From Leptospira biflexa (lineage in GTDB: Bacteria; Spirochaetota; UBA4802; UB4802): a DNA stretch of 38,722 nucleotides. Both the position numbers and the translations under genes were made by a program. Below are positions 8,768-16,152 of this stretch, piece by piece; position 1 is the first letter of the stretch; every line of letters begins with the position of its first letter. Location of the stretch: the NCBI GenBank assembly GCA_020721905.1, contig DYLU01000026.1, positions 1 through 38,722 of the forward strand. The letters run 5' to 3'. The notes below the pieces were generated by a model that saw nothing but the letters and a program-made list of their open reading frames with translations, ran no database searches and was not told the origin of the DNA.

Positions 8768-9958
8768 TCACACAACCTTTTGCAAAGCTTTTCCTGATAT
8801 CAGATGTTTGATTCCCTCATCAAGGCCTTCTAAGGTAAGCTCAAACATGGGGAAGATATTTGTAATCATGCGGGTTGTCTGTATATAATCCCATGAGCGT
8901 TTGGGAATTGGATTCAGCCATATTGAATGCTTAAACGTTTCACGCAATCGTTGCAGCCACACAATTCCCGGGATATCATTGTGGTACCAGTAATCAATAG
9001 CTCCGTTTACCCAGGTAAGCTCTGAAGGAGCCATTTCAGCATCACCAACAATGATGAGTTTATAATCCTTATCAGCATTCTTTAGAAAATCGGCTGTGCT
9101 GATTGATTCGGAACGTTCAATATCTTTCCACAGATCCTGATACACACAGTTATGGAAATAGTAATATTGTAACCTGCTTATCTGTGATGATGCAGCTGAA
9201 AAAAGGCGCTCAACTAAAAGCGCATACGGCGTCATTGAACCACCAACGTCCATGAGCAAAATAAGCTTTGAAGCTTTCTTCTCTTTTTTTTTCCATATCA
9301 GCTCCAGCTCGCCGGCATTGCGGCTGGTAGCATCAACGGTCTGTTCAACGTCTAACTTTTCCTCAGGGCCAATAGGCAGAAGCGAACGAAGATGCGAAAG
9401 AGCCACCCGCATCTGCCGTGTATCAAGAACCACCTGGTTAGAGTAATTTTTAAACTGGCGCTTTTCAGCTATTTGCACTGCACTTTTGTTACGGGAAACT
9501 CCCTGCCCTATCCTGATGCCCGCAGGGTTATATCCCCAGGCACCCTGCGTGGAACGACCACCAGTACCAATAGCTTTATTACCGCCAACATGATTTTTGT
9601 AATGCCCCTGGCGCAACTGTTCTTCAAAGTTTCGCAGAATTTCATCTAAATTCAGCTTTTCAATCTGACGCTTTTCCTCTTCAGTGAGGTGCAGCTCTTT
9701 TACTTTTTTTAAACCCTCCAGAATCTTTTCAAGCAATTCATCAGTTGTTTCCACATCCCTGAATGTATCAAGGAATGCAATATCATATCTATCGTAAAAC
9801 ACCTCGTTTTTTACAAGGATGGCCCGTGCCATATAATAGAATTTAGTTAAGCTTGTATCATTCAGATTTAAAGCCAGTGCTTCATGCAGTGCAATCCACT
9901 CATGAATTGATACGGGCACACCCTGGGCTTTGAGGTTAAAGAAAAAATTAATAAACAT
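8768..9958 (-). CDS. VWA-domain CoxE-like protein
   Basis: The 396-aa protein has a helical N-terminal half and a von Willebrand factor A domain in the C-terminal half. A metal-binding MIDAS motif DxGxS is visible at LLMDVGGSMTPY (Asp237, Gly239, Ser241), followed by the VWA-type YYYFHNCVYQDLW and LIIVGDAEMAPSEL strands. This layout is that of the CoxE-like family, which pairs with MoxR AAA+ ATPases to remodel or metallate target enzymes. It overlaps the upstream MoxR gene by 11 nt and has AGGA seven bases before the ATG. No target enzyme gene is adjacent, so the client is unknown. Confidence 0.9.
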   Translation of the reverse strand: MFINFFFNLKAQGVPVSIHEWIALHEALALNLNDTSLTKFYYMARAILVKNEVFYDRYDIAFLDTFRDVETTDELLEKILEGLKKVKELHLTEEEKRQIEKLNLDEILRNFEEQLRQGHYKNHVGGNKAIGTGGRSTQGAWGYNPAGIRIGQGVSRNKSAVQIAEKRQFKNYSNQVVLDTRQMRVALSHLRSLLPIGPEEKLDVEQTVDATSRNAGELELIWKKKEKKASKLILLMDVGGSMTPYALLVERLFSAASSQISRLQYYYFHNCVYQDLWKDIERSESISTADFLKNADKDYKLIIVGDAEMAPSELTWVNGAIDYWYHNDIPGIVWLQRLRETFKHSIWLNPIPKRSWDYIQTTRMITNIFPMFELTLEGLDEGIKHLISGKALQKVV

Positions 9959-10802
9959 CCCGCGTCCTTATACTGCTGTTATAAGCATAATGTGTTTTTC
10001 CTGAATTAACAACCACATCAATGTCTTCCTTCTTCTTCAAAAGAGTACCAATAAAAGGCAATTCATCTTCTATCTTTTTGATGGATACTCCGCCAACCAT
10101 AAGTGCCTGGATCCAGTCAACCAGCTCACTGGTTGATGGTTTTTTCCGCAACATATCAAACTGCCGTATCCAGTAAAATTTTTTTAAACATTCGCGCAAA
10201 AGCTTCTTTTCAATAGTGGGGAAATGAACCCGTACAATCTTTTCCATAAGCTCTTCATCAGGAAATGCAATATAATGAAATACACATCTACGCAAAAATG
10301 GATCAGGCAACTCCTTCTCGCTGTTCGATGTAATAATAACAATGGGACGATGTTTTGCCGTTATTGTTTCGCCTGTTTCAGGTATGTAAAAATTCATAAT
10401 GTCAAGTTCATGTAACAGGTCATTGGGGAACTCAATATCTGCTTTGTCAATTTCATCAATTAATAGTACCACCTGGTCTTCTGATGCAAATGCTTCGCCT
10501 AACTTGCCTAATTTAATATACTGCGAAATATTGGAAACATCCTTATCGCCAAATCGTGCATCATTTAAACGCTGCACTGTATCATACACATAAAGACCTT
10601 CCTGGGCTTTTGTTGTTGATTTAATATTCCATACCAAAAGCCTTTTACCCAGTCCTTTTGCAATAGAATGTGCAAGCAAGGTCTTGCCTGTGCCCGGTTC
10701 ACCTTTTACCAGCAGGGGGCGTCCTAAAGCTATCGACACATTTACATTATCTTTAAGTTCCTGGGAAATAACATAATCTTCGGTTCCGGTAAAATAATTC
10801 AT
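9948..10802 (-). CDS. MoxR-family AAA+ ATPase
   Basis: The product is 284 aa. Walker A GEPGTGKT is near residues 34-41, Walker B is VVLLIDEIDKAD, sensor 1 is IVITSNSEKELPDPFLRRC with its arginine finger region, and a helical lid follows. This is a MoxR-type chaperone ATPase. A TTG lies in frame at 10814, but it falls on the GAGGT Shine-Dalgarno itself, so I choose the ATG at 10802 (5 nt after GAGGT); the ATG at 10805 is an alternative. The gene overlaps the VWA/CoxE-like gene by 11 nt, the usual MoxR-VWA operon. Together they are expected to assemble or activate an unidentified partner. Confidence 0.93.
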   Translation of the reverse strand: MNYFTGTEDYVISQELKDNVNVSIALGRPLLVKGEPGTGKTLLAHSIAKGLGKRLLVWNIKSTTKAQEGLYVYDTVQRLNDARFGDKDVSNISQYIKLGKLGEAFASEDQVVLLIDEIDKADIEFPNDLLHELDIMNFYIPETGETITAKHRPIVIITSNSEKELPDPFLRRCVFHYIAFPDEELMEKIVRVHFPTIEKKLLRECLKKFYWIRQFDMLRKKPSTSELVDWIQALMVGGVSIKKIEDELPFIGTLLKKKEDIDVVVNSGKTHYAYNSSIRTRDVY

Positions 10803-10905
10803 CATGTACCTCAATATACTGTTCTTTTACAATAGTTCATTAGAAAACTGCAGTATGCATAGCATGTGGCTCCAAAAAGCAGAATGCCATTTACTACCCT
10901 TAATT

Positions 10906-10948
10906 ACAGTGTAGTGCAAATTCAGTTAAAAACAAAAAATTACACTGT
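10906..10948. repeat. Inverted repeat ACAGTGTA/TACACTGT downstream of yjbQ
   Basis: Perfect 8-bp arms at 10906-10913 and 10941-10948 enclose 27 nt, and the second arm touches the yjbQ stop codon. It could be a weak terminator for yjbQ or an operator for the MoxR gene. No T-tract follows on the minus strand, so the role is undecided. Confidence 0.25.
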
Positions 10949-11343
10949 TATGTTCCAACACACTGCACAATACCAGTGCGAGTACGGGGACCATCAAATT
11001 CGCAAAAATAGATTCCCTGCCAGGTGCCAAGCTGCAGGCGTCCTTTTTCAACAATAACTATCGCCCAGCACCCAATAATGGATGATTTTATATGTGCAGG
11101 TGAATTACCTTCCATATGCGCATAATGCAACGACTCCAATTTGAGATGCTGCAGTCCTGCCAGGATATCCTTTTGCACTGCAGGATCAGCATTCTCATTG
11201 ATGGTTACTGCTGCAGTGGTATGCGGGATGTAAACGCAGCATAACCCGCTTTTTACATTCTCTTTTACAACTGCATCTGCAACCCTTGCAGTGATATCAA
11301 TAAATTCTTCTTTTCGTGTTGTCTGGACCTGAAATGTAATCAT
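10948..11343 (-). CDS. yjbQ: YjbQ/UPF0047 family protein
   Basis: The product is 131 aa, full length for the family. The start is the ATG at 11343, with GAGGG just upstream; the longer open frame to 11490 crosses the promoter and start of the divergent gene and is rejected. Family signatures are all present: IDITARVADAV, the HTTAAVTINENADPAV block, HMEGNSPAHIKSSIIG and LGTWQGIYFCEFDGPRTR, which supply the conserved His/Glu/Arg set of this small trimeric fold. Some members have weak thiamine phosphate synthase activity in vitro, but the physiological role is not settled. It contains one GCGATAGTT motif (11056-11064). Confidence 0.93.
   Translation of the reverse strand: MITFQVQTTRKEEFIDITARVADAVVKENVKSGLCCVYIPHTTAAVTINENADPAVQKDILAGLQHLKLESLHYAHMEGNSPAHIKSSIIGCWAIVIVEKGRLQLGTWQGIYFCEFDGPRTRTGIVQCVGT
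11056..11064 (-). repeat. GCGATAGTT motif, site 2
   Basis: Inside yjbQ, read in frame as Ala-Ile-Val. Confidence 0.7.
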
Positions 11344-11420
11344 AATCCCTCTTACCACCCTTTTCCTCAATTGAAATATGTATATTAAATTTTTCAAGTT
11401 ATTTTCACCATATAATATTG

Positions 11421-11450
11421 TTGACATACATCCCATAGTATCCGTATATT
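11421..11450 (+). promoter_or_regulatory. Sigma70-type promoter for the 569-aa protein gene
   Basis: Perfect -35 TTGACA (11421-11426), an 18-bp spacer and -10 TATATT (11445-11450) place a start site only about 10 nt before the ATG region, giving a very short leader that still contains AAAGAG. Confidence 0.55.
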
Positions 11451-11468
11451 TTAGTAAAGAGTATCTCA

Positions 11469-13178
11469 ATGAAAAAGTTAGAGAAAACAAAAGAAAACAT
11501 CAAGGTTGATGAACTTGATGAGAAAACCCGCAAGCAAATGTTTGAAAAATTTGTTCAGGCGGGAGGAAAAGTTGTTCAGGATCGTGAAAAGCCAGCCACC
11601 AGGAACAGTAAACCTATAAAACCTGCTTCAAAAATAGTACGTCAATCACAGCCAAAAACACCTCCTAAAGAATCCAGGCAGCAAACAATACAACGAGATG
11701 AAATTTTTGAAACCTGGCTTCAAAAGAAGCTCTCCAAGCTACTTATTCGCCTTCGCTTATTCTTTCTTGGAGTTACTTCACTTTCTGCTGATTATTGTAA
11801 ACCTCGTTTTATGGATAACCTTATTCATACATATAAAACAGCACTTCTTCAATTTCAGGTACAGTATTATCACATCTTCAATCCACAGTACAGCAAGCAG
11901 GTTATAGCCAGACTGGATCAGATAAACCCCCTGTATTACGAACTTATTGTAATGATTTCAAATATTTTTGACCGAACACGATTTAATGAAATTGAAGCCC
12001 TGCAACAATCAAGCGATTTTGTACATGTGCAAAAATTACGAAACTACCTCCTTCCCATGTATAAAAGCCTCTACATTCTGTATCCATACATCGAATTAAT
12101 TGAATTATCTTACCGCAATGCATTAGAAATACATGCATCACTGGAAAATCAAAAATCTGCATTATATGAAAAAAGGAAATATATCCGCAATAGCCTGTAT
12201 ATTACATTTTACAAATTTTTACCACGGCTTCATATCCTGTTCTGTCATTACCACAATGTCTATATTGACATAACAAGCCCCTATATCAGGACTATCTTGC
12301 AAATAAATGATAATGATTTGCCTGGCAAACGTAAAGGAGTAAAGCCTGTTGAAAAAGACGAAGAACAACAAATGCGGCAAGAGCAGAAAGAACTGTCAGA
12401 AATTCCGCAACACATTGCAAAAGGGCTTTCACTCATGAATATAAGCACAGGTGATATAGCAGCACTATTTCCCAGGGATTCGTATGTACAGGCAAATCCC
12501 GCAGATAAAGCTATTATTACCTATGCTCTTTTTAAAAAATTTGATGATGAATTTTCCATTATACTAACAACAAATAAAATAAAATATAATATACAGTTTA
12601 CCGATGCAGGTAAAATAGATTACAAAAACAGGCTTACAGATTGCTATAATGAACTTCGCAAGGTAACTGAAAGCTTTGAAGAATACCAGCATGTTCTTGA
12701 AACCTACGAGCGCATACGTGCCGAAAAGCCTTTAAGCAATGCACAGTATATTGAATATACAAAACGCTTAACAGAGCTTGAAAAAAAGAAAAAAGTTGAA
12801 TCAAGAAATATGCGCATGACTACAAAAGCCATCATGGACAGGATTGCTGCCGAACTTGATATTCTCATTCATGACATGGATGAAGAAAATAAAATTATTG
12901 AAAATCCACAGGATTTCCTTGAGTTTGATGTCAATCTTGAAGCAGTTCACCTGTTACAAAACAAAAAGGTGTATGAAGCAATACATCTGGCTTACTTTTA
13001 TGCCTGTGCACTTTCATACCGGCTTTCTGAAGGCGACCTTGCTGGCGATATTGAATTTAAAGAGGGCGAGACGCCTATTAATATTGGCCAGCAAAAAAAT
13101 GATACTGCCACAGTATCACAGGAAGAAAAAAAACAAAACCAAACCTCAGTTATTAAGGAGCTTGAAGACCTTTTTTAA
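11469..13178 (+). CDS. Helical cytoplasmic protein of unknown function
   Basis: The 569-aa product has no signal peptide and no membrane span. It opens with a short helix (DELDEKTRKQMFEKFVQAGG), then a Lys/Pro/Gln-rich, probably disordered stretch (~residues 35-75). Two long helical regions follow (~80-275 and ~310-510), separated by a charged linker (KGVKPVEKDEEQQMRQEQKE). A second polar tail ends in a small acidic helix (SVIKELEDLF). The central part is rich in Tyr/Leu (FYKFLPRLHILFCHYHNVYI). Start: ATG with AAAGAG seven bases upstream and a good promoter. The last 26 nt overlap the convergent methyltransferase gene. I do not recognise the family. Confidence 0.85.
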   Translation: MKKLEKTKENIKVDELDEKTRKQMFEKFVQAGGKVVQDREKPATRNSKPIKPASKIVRQSQPKTPPKESRQQTIQRDEIFETWLQKKLSKLLIRLRLFFLGVTSLSADYCKPRFMDNLIHTYKTALLQFQVQYYHIFNPQYSKQVIARLDQINPLYYELIVMISNIFDRTRFNEIEALQQSSDFVHVQKLRNYLLPMYKSLYILYPYIELIELSYRNALEIHASLENQKSALYEKRKYIRNSLYITFYKFLPRLHILFCHYHNVYIDITSPYIRTILQINDNDLPGKRKGVKPVEKDEEQQMRQEQKELSEIPQHIAKGLSLMNISTGDIAALFPRDSYVQANPADKAIITYALFKKFDDEFSIILTTNKIKYNIQFTDAGKIDYKNRLTDCYNELRKVTESFEEYQHVLETYERIRAEKPLSNAQYIEYTKRLTELEKKKKVESRNMRMTTKAIMDRIAAELDILIHDMDEENKIIENPQDFLEFDVNLEAVHLLQNKKVYEAIHLAYFYACALSYRLSEGDLAGDIEFKEGETPINIGQQKNDTATVSQEEKKQNQTSVIKELEDLF

Positions 13179-13974
13179 ACGCAGCCATCTGAAGCTTCCG
13201 ACGCTTTCGTATTTCTTCCGGTGTCTCGCATAACGCGGGATCAGTAAATGGTACGGCTTTAGGATTTGTTTCTAACCATAACCAGTAGCTGTCATCAAAA
13301 GGCACTATTTGCGGATTTTTTTTGGTAGCGATAGTTCCTTCTTTTTTTCTGCCCACCGCAGGTCCTTTGCCAACAATAAAACCTGCTTTTTTCATTGCAG
13401 TTCGTACATGCACTGCAGCCGAATAGGTTGTAACAATACACTCATCCCTGCAGAGCGGGAAAAGCCTGTGAAAAAAATCCACTGTCCACAACTCAGGATT
13501 CTTTGCCGGAGAAAATGGATCATGAAAGACAGCATCAAAGTAATTCACGGGCAAAAGCCCCAGTAACTGCCGGGCATCTTCGTATAGCACGCTATGGCTG
13601 AAATAATCTGTGGTTACTGTTTCACCGCGTGCTGACCTTTTCAATAAATCATAGATTGTATCTCTTTCATCATGAAAAGAAACACATTCCATTGCAGACA
13701 GTATATCAGTATTTTTTTCAAGTGAAATGATGGTATAAAACACAGTATGGTTTATTTTCAGTGCTTCATTACAGAGCGCAAGCACATTATAGCCCAGGCC
13801 AAACCCTATATCAAGAACATTTACCCTACCCTGTTTTGATAGCACCTTTGAAGGAATAACATGCATATACAGCGCTTCATGATATGCACCGGAAAGCGAA
13901 TGCATTGCCTCATTATAGGCATCATCAACTACGGTTATGGTATTGTCTTCTGTGGTCAAAGTTTTAAACTGCAT
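13153..13974 (-). CDS. MnmD-like tRNA methyltransferase (MnmC N-terminal domain family)
   Basis: The 273-aa protein is a SAM-dependent methyltransferase of the DUF752 family, equivalent to the methyltransferase half of MnmC without the FAD oxidase half. Visible are the SAM motif VLDIGFGLGYNVLAL, the acidic strand end (ISLEKN), the catalytic-site block YFDAVFHDPFSPAKNPELWT and the C-terminal TYSAAVHVRTAMKKAGFIVGKGPAVGRKKE. In the family it methylates the wobble uridine nm5U34 to mnm5U34 in certain tRNAs. It is third in an operon with DUF167 and a lipoprotein (9-nt gap). Its 3' end overlaps the convergent 569-aa gene by 26 nt. A GCGATAGTT motif lies near the C-terminus. Confidence 0.88.
   Translation of the reverse strand: MQFKTLTTEDNTITVVDDAYNEAMHSLSGAYHEALYMHVIPSKVLSKQGRVNVLDIGFGLGYNVLALCNEALKINHTVFYTIISLEKNTDILSAMECVSFHDERDTIYDLLKRSARGETVTTDYFSHSVLYEDARQLLGLLPVNYFDAVFHDPFSPAKNPELWTVDFFHRLFPLCRDECIVTTYSAAVHVRTAMKKAGFIVGKGPAVGRKKEGTIATKKNPQIVPFDDSYWLWLETNPKAVPFTDPALCETPEEIRKRRKLQMAAFKKGLQAP
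13328..13336 (+). repeat. GCGATAGTT motif, site 3
   Basis: Extended GCGATAGTTCC. Inside the MnmD-like gene, read as Gly-Thr-Ile-Ala. Confidence 0.7.
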
Positions 13975-13983
13975 AAACCGCCA

Positions 13984-14367
13984 TTACCTGCATTGCAGCA
14001 AAGATGCTATCTCATCATCAAGAGTATAATCAACAATAACCATATAGCCATCTTTTCTTTTTTCAACAAGCACCAGCTTCCATGACATTACATGGCTGTC
14101 AGATTGTACAAATTCACTCTTATTCATAGCCATTGCATTGCTGATAATTGCTTTGCAACGTTGATCAGCAACTTTCACTGCTTCTTTTGATAGAGTATCG
14201 TTATTCAATTTTCCTGCAGGAAAAGAGTTTTTGGTTAATAACACAACAATGCGTACAGTATTTTTATTAATACAACCTTCTTTTTTTATCTTTTCACTGT
14301 CAGATGAACATGCTTGCATCAGGATAATAGAAAGCATACAACAAAAGTATACTATATTTCTTTTCAT
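13984..14367 (-). CDS. Small lipoprotein, function unknown
   Basis: The 127-aa product begins with a type II signal peptide: MKRN, a hydrophobic stretch, then the lipobox LMQAC followed by SSDSEK. The mature part (~105 residues) has short predicted strands (NTVRIVVLLTKN, SWKLVLVEKRKDGYMVIVDY) and one helix (EAVKVADQRCKAIISNAMAM), so a small alpha/beta domain is likely. The ATG overlaps the stop of the DUF167 gene as TAATG, showing tight coupling, and the MnmD-like gene starts 9 nt downstream. No family is recognised. Confidence 0.8.
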   Translation of the reverse strand: MKRNIVYFCCMLSIILMQACSSDSEKIKKEGCINKNTVRIVVLLTKNSFPAGKLNNDTLSKEAVKVADQRCKAIISNAMAMNKSEFVQSDSHVMSWKLVLVEKRKDGYMVIVDYTLDDEIASLLQCR

Positions 14368-14660
14368 TACATTATACCTGAAGATCTTGTGCCGGTATAT
14401 TCTTCAAGTAGCTGTTTTATACTACTTTCATGTAAACCTGTAATTTTTAGTTGCTTATTCCGTCCCTTTTCACCACGGACAATTTCAATGGATGATTTAG
14501 GAACATGTAGTATTTCCGCCAATAGCTCTACCAGCGCTTTATTTGCTTTGCCATCAACTGGCGGGGCATTCAGGTGCACGCGTAAAATACCGTTTTCAAG
14601 CTGTACACTGTTTTTAGATGATCTGGGTATAACTTTTACAGTAATAATACATTCTTCCAT
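14367..14660 (-). CDS. DUF167 (YggU) family protein
   Basis: The 97-aa product is full length for the family. It carries the diagnostic pattern VIPRSSKNSV, then ILRVHLNAPPVDGKANKALVE and the KSSIEIVRGEKGRNKQLKI strand region. Members are small alpha/beta proteins without an established biochemical role. It is the first gene of a three-gene operon. The ATG at 14660 follows the terminator of the candidate RNA gene by only ~35 nt, so read-through may contribute to its expression. The ribosome site is weak (GGAA close to the ATG). Confidence 0.9.
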   Translation of the reverse strand: MEECIITVKVIPRSSKNSVQLENGILRVHLNAPPVDGKANKALVELLAEILHVPKSSIEIVRGEKGRNKQLKITGLHESSIKQLLEEYTGTRSSGIM

Positions 14661-14691
14661 AAAGTTCCACGGTCATTTTACGTTTACATAT

Positions 14692-14856
14692 AAAAAAGAA
14701 AGAGGATGAAATTTGAAGGAATTTCACCCCCTTTCTTTTCTGGATAACCATTACCCTTACTTTTGGTACATCTTGTACCAAACTCACCTTTCCGCACCCA
14801 TCGTGCGGATAGAACAGCAAGACTTTGGAGTTGTAATTTCCCAAGACTTACGTTCT
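14692..14856 (-). ncRNA. Candidate structured small RNA (~165 nt), unassigned family
   Basis: On the minus strand a strong promoter (14863-14891) and a strong terminator (14694-14739) bracket a segment with four further helices. Helix 1 (14811-14856) pairs AGAACGUAAG with CUUGC-U-GUUCU and then UUGG with CCAA. Helix 2 (14792-14808) is CCGCAC-GAUGG-GUGCGG. Helix 3 (14762-14782) is UUUGGUAC-AAGAU-GUACCAAA. Helix 4 (14742-14756) is GGGUAA-UGG-UUAUCC. No convincing protein is encoded: the 76-codon frame there would run straight through the terminator. It does not match the 6S, SRP, tmRNA, RNase P or common riboswitch motifs I know. An alternative is a regulatory leader of the DUF167 operon. Confidence 0.5.
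14694..14739 (-). terminator. Long-stem intrinsic terminator of the candidate small RNA
   Basis: Two 20-nt arms (14694-14713 and 14720-14739) pair around a 6-nt loop. On the minus strand the only two irregular pairs are G-U wobbles, whereas on the plus strand they would be A-C mismatches, so the hairpin is designed for minus-strand RNA. The 3' arm ends in a T-tract. Confidence 0.7.
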
Positions 14857-14862
14857 GCATTT

Positions 14863-14891
14863 ATAATAATTATCAATCCAAAAAAAGTCAA
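14863..14891 (-). promoter_or_regulatory. Strong sigma70-type promoter of the candidate small RNA
   Basis: Minus strand: TTGACT (14891-14886), exactly 17 bp, TATTAT (14868-14863), each five of six to consensus. A/T tracts just upstream (14898-14932) resemble an UP element, as seen at stable RNA promoters. Confidence 0.6.
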
Positions 14892-14950
14892 GTAGTTTGA
14901 TTTTTTTAATTAAAAATTTTTTACAATTCATTTGATATTAAGCTTACTCT

Positions 14951-14965
14951 ATATGCATTGCATAT
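14951..14965. repeat. Palindrome ATATGCA-T-TGCATAT
   Basis: Perfect 7-bp arms around one base, lying about 60 bp upstream of the small-RNA promoter and about 110 bp upstream of the hydrolase promoter. It is a plausible operator, though AT-rich palindromes also arise by chance. The rest of 14892-15073 is AT-rich and shows no gene. Confidence 0.25.
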
Positions 14966-15073
14966 GTGTAGTATTTGTATTTACATAATTTCATAAAAAG
15001 AAAATATTACTACTAATTGTTACAATCCCAGGACATCAATGTAAAAAAATTTATTGGTAAATTATAAAAAGTA

Positions 15074-15100
15074 TTGACAATACTGACAAGTCAGTATCTT
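15074..15100 (+). promoter_or_regulatory. Promoter with TetR-type operator for the hydrolase lipoprotein
   Basis: TTGACA (15074-15079) is followed directly by the palindrome ATACTGAC-AA-GTCAGTAT (15080-15097). A weak -10 TATCTT (15095-15100) gives a 15-bp spacer. The TGAC-N2-GTCA core is the kind bound by TetR/AcrR-family repressors. Placed between -35 and -10 it would block polymerase. No TetR gene is in the window. Confidence 0.45.
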
Positions 15101-15139
15101 TTTATACAGATATTATCCTTTCCAATAGGGAGAATGCGT

Positions 15140-16102
15140 ATGAACAAAAATAAAATACTTCTTTGTATTATTATTGTATTACTATTATCAGGTTGTACTT
15201 CATTAGGAATGCGTTCCATACCTGTTGACACACTCAAAGCAAAATACACCAATGAATATTCGCATTTTATCGACATCGATGGTACCATAATTCATATTCG
15301 CGATGAAGGCAAAAAAAATGGGCCGGTATTACTATTGATACACGGAGTTTGTTCATCACTGCATACATGGGATGGATGGGTTGCAATACTGAAAGACCAT
15401 TTCAGGATTATACGGTTCGATATTCCCGGTTTTGGATTATCAGGGCAAATACCATCTAAAAATTATACGCCCGAATACAGTGTCCATTTGCTGAACAAAT
15501 CAATTGAACACATGGGTATAAAGAAACTTTCTATTGCCGGAAATTCTCTTGGTGGCTTTATTGCATGGAAGTTTGCCGTAAAACATCCCGATAAAGTTGA
15601 AAAACTTATATTAATTGACTCCGTTGGATATCCGCAGGAAATGCCCTGGCTTTTAAAATTTTCCACAAATATATTCGTCCGACCATTTGCTCGAGTAGGC
15701 ATGCCACGTTATTTTATCAATAAAGCCGTACACGAGGTATATGGAGATCAGAGCAAAGTTACTGATGACACAGTTGACAGGTATTTTGAGCTATCGCAAA
15801 AAGAAGGAAACAGAAGTGCATGGATAGATGTCTTTTTGGTAATGAAAGACTATTCCAGAAGAAAAGATCTTTCAAAAGGCATTACTGATTTACAATGTCC
15901 TATCATGGTAATGTGGGGAACTAAGGATATCTGGATACCCTATACTACGGAATTCCCCAAATGGCAAAAAGATCTTCCTCATGCTCTTTTTAAGGTGTAC
16001 GAGGGTGCAGGGCATATACCAATGGAAGAGATTCCGGAACAAACTGCAAAAGATGCTTACGAATTTTTAACGGGGAAAAAGTTTTTCACAGCCATGCAAT
16101 AA
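15140..16102 (+). CDS. Alpha/beta-hydrolase lipoprotein
   Basis: The 320-aa product starts at the ATG at 15140, seven bases after AGGGAG; an ATG at 15134 is too close to that site, and the frame open from 15074 begins on the -35 box. A type II signal peptide ends in LLSGC (Cys19), so it is lipid-anchored. The hydrolase fold shows the oxyanion region LLIHGVCSSLHTWDGW, nucleophile elbow GNSLGG (Ser136), the acid in MWGTKDIWIP and the catalytic His in GAGHIPMEE. Substrate is unknown; lipid or ester hydrolysis is typical. It is a single gene under an apparent TetR-type operator, suggesting induction by a small ligand. Confidence 0.92.
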   Translation: MNKNKILLCIIIVLLLSGCTSLGMRSIPVDTLKAKYTNEYSHFIDIDGTIIHIRDEGKKNGPVLLLIHGVCSSLHTWDGWVAILKDHFRIIRFDIPGFGLSGQIPSKNYTPEYSVHLLNKSIEHMGIKKLSIAGNSLGGFIAWKFAVKHPDKVEKLILIDSVGYPQEMPWLLKFSTNIFVRPFARVGMPRYFINKAVHEVYGDQSKVTDDTVDRYFELSQKEGNRSAWIDVFLVMKDYSRRKDLSKGITDLQCPIMVMWGTKDIWIPYTTEFPKWQKDLPHALFKVYEGAGHIPMEEIPEQTAKDAYEFLTGKKFFTAMQ

Positions 16103-16152
16103 TAGTAGAGGGACAGGGGGCAATAGTTTTTGTCAACAACCCGTGGAAATTT

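Noticed and set aside
10948-11490. Longer 180-aa version of YjbQ
   Set aside because: The extension overlaps the divergent promoter and gene start; the ATG at 11343 has a ribosome site and gives the normal family length.
14614-14844. 76-codon minus-strand open frame (MGNYNSKVLLFYPHDGCGKV...)
   Set aside because: It runs through a 20-bp terminator hairpin and into the DUF167 gene, has no ribosome site, and its codons fall on strong RNA helices.
14692-14856. Riboswitch or T-box, 6S RNA or SRP RNA identity for the structured RNA
   Set aside because: I find none of the diagnostic conserved stretches (T-box AGGGUGG, SRP GGAAG loop region, 6S rod with central bubble), so it is left unassigned.
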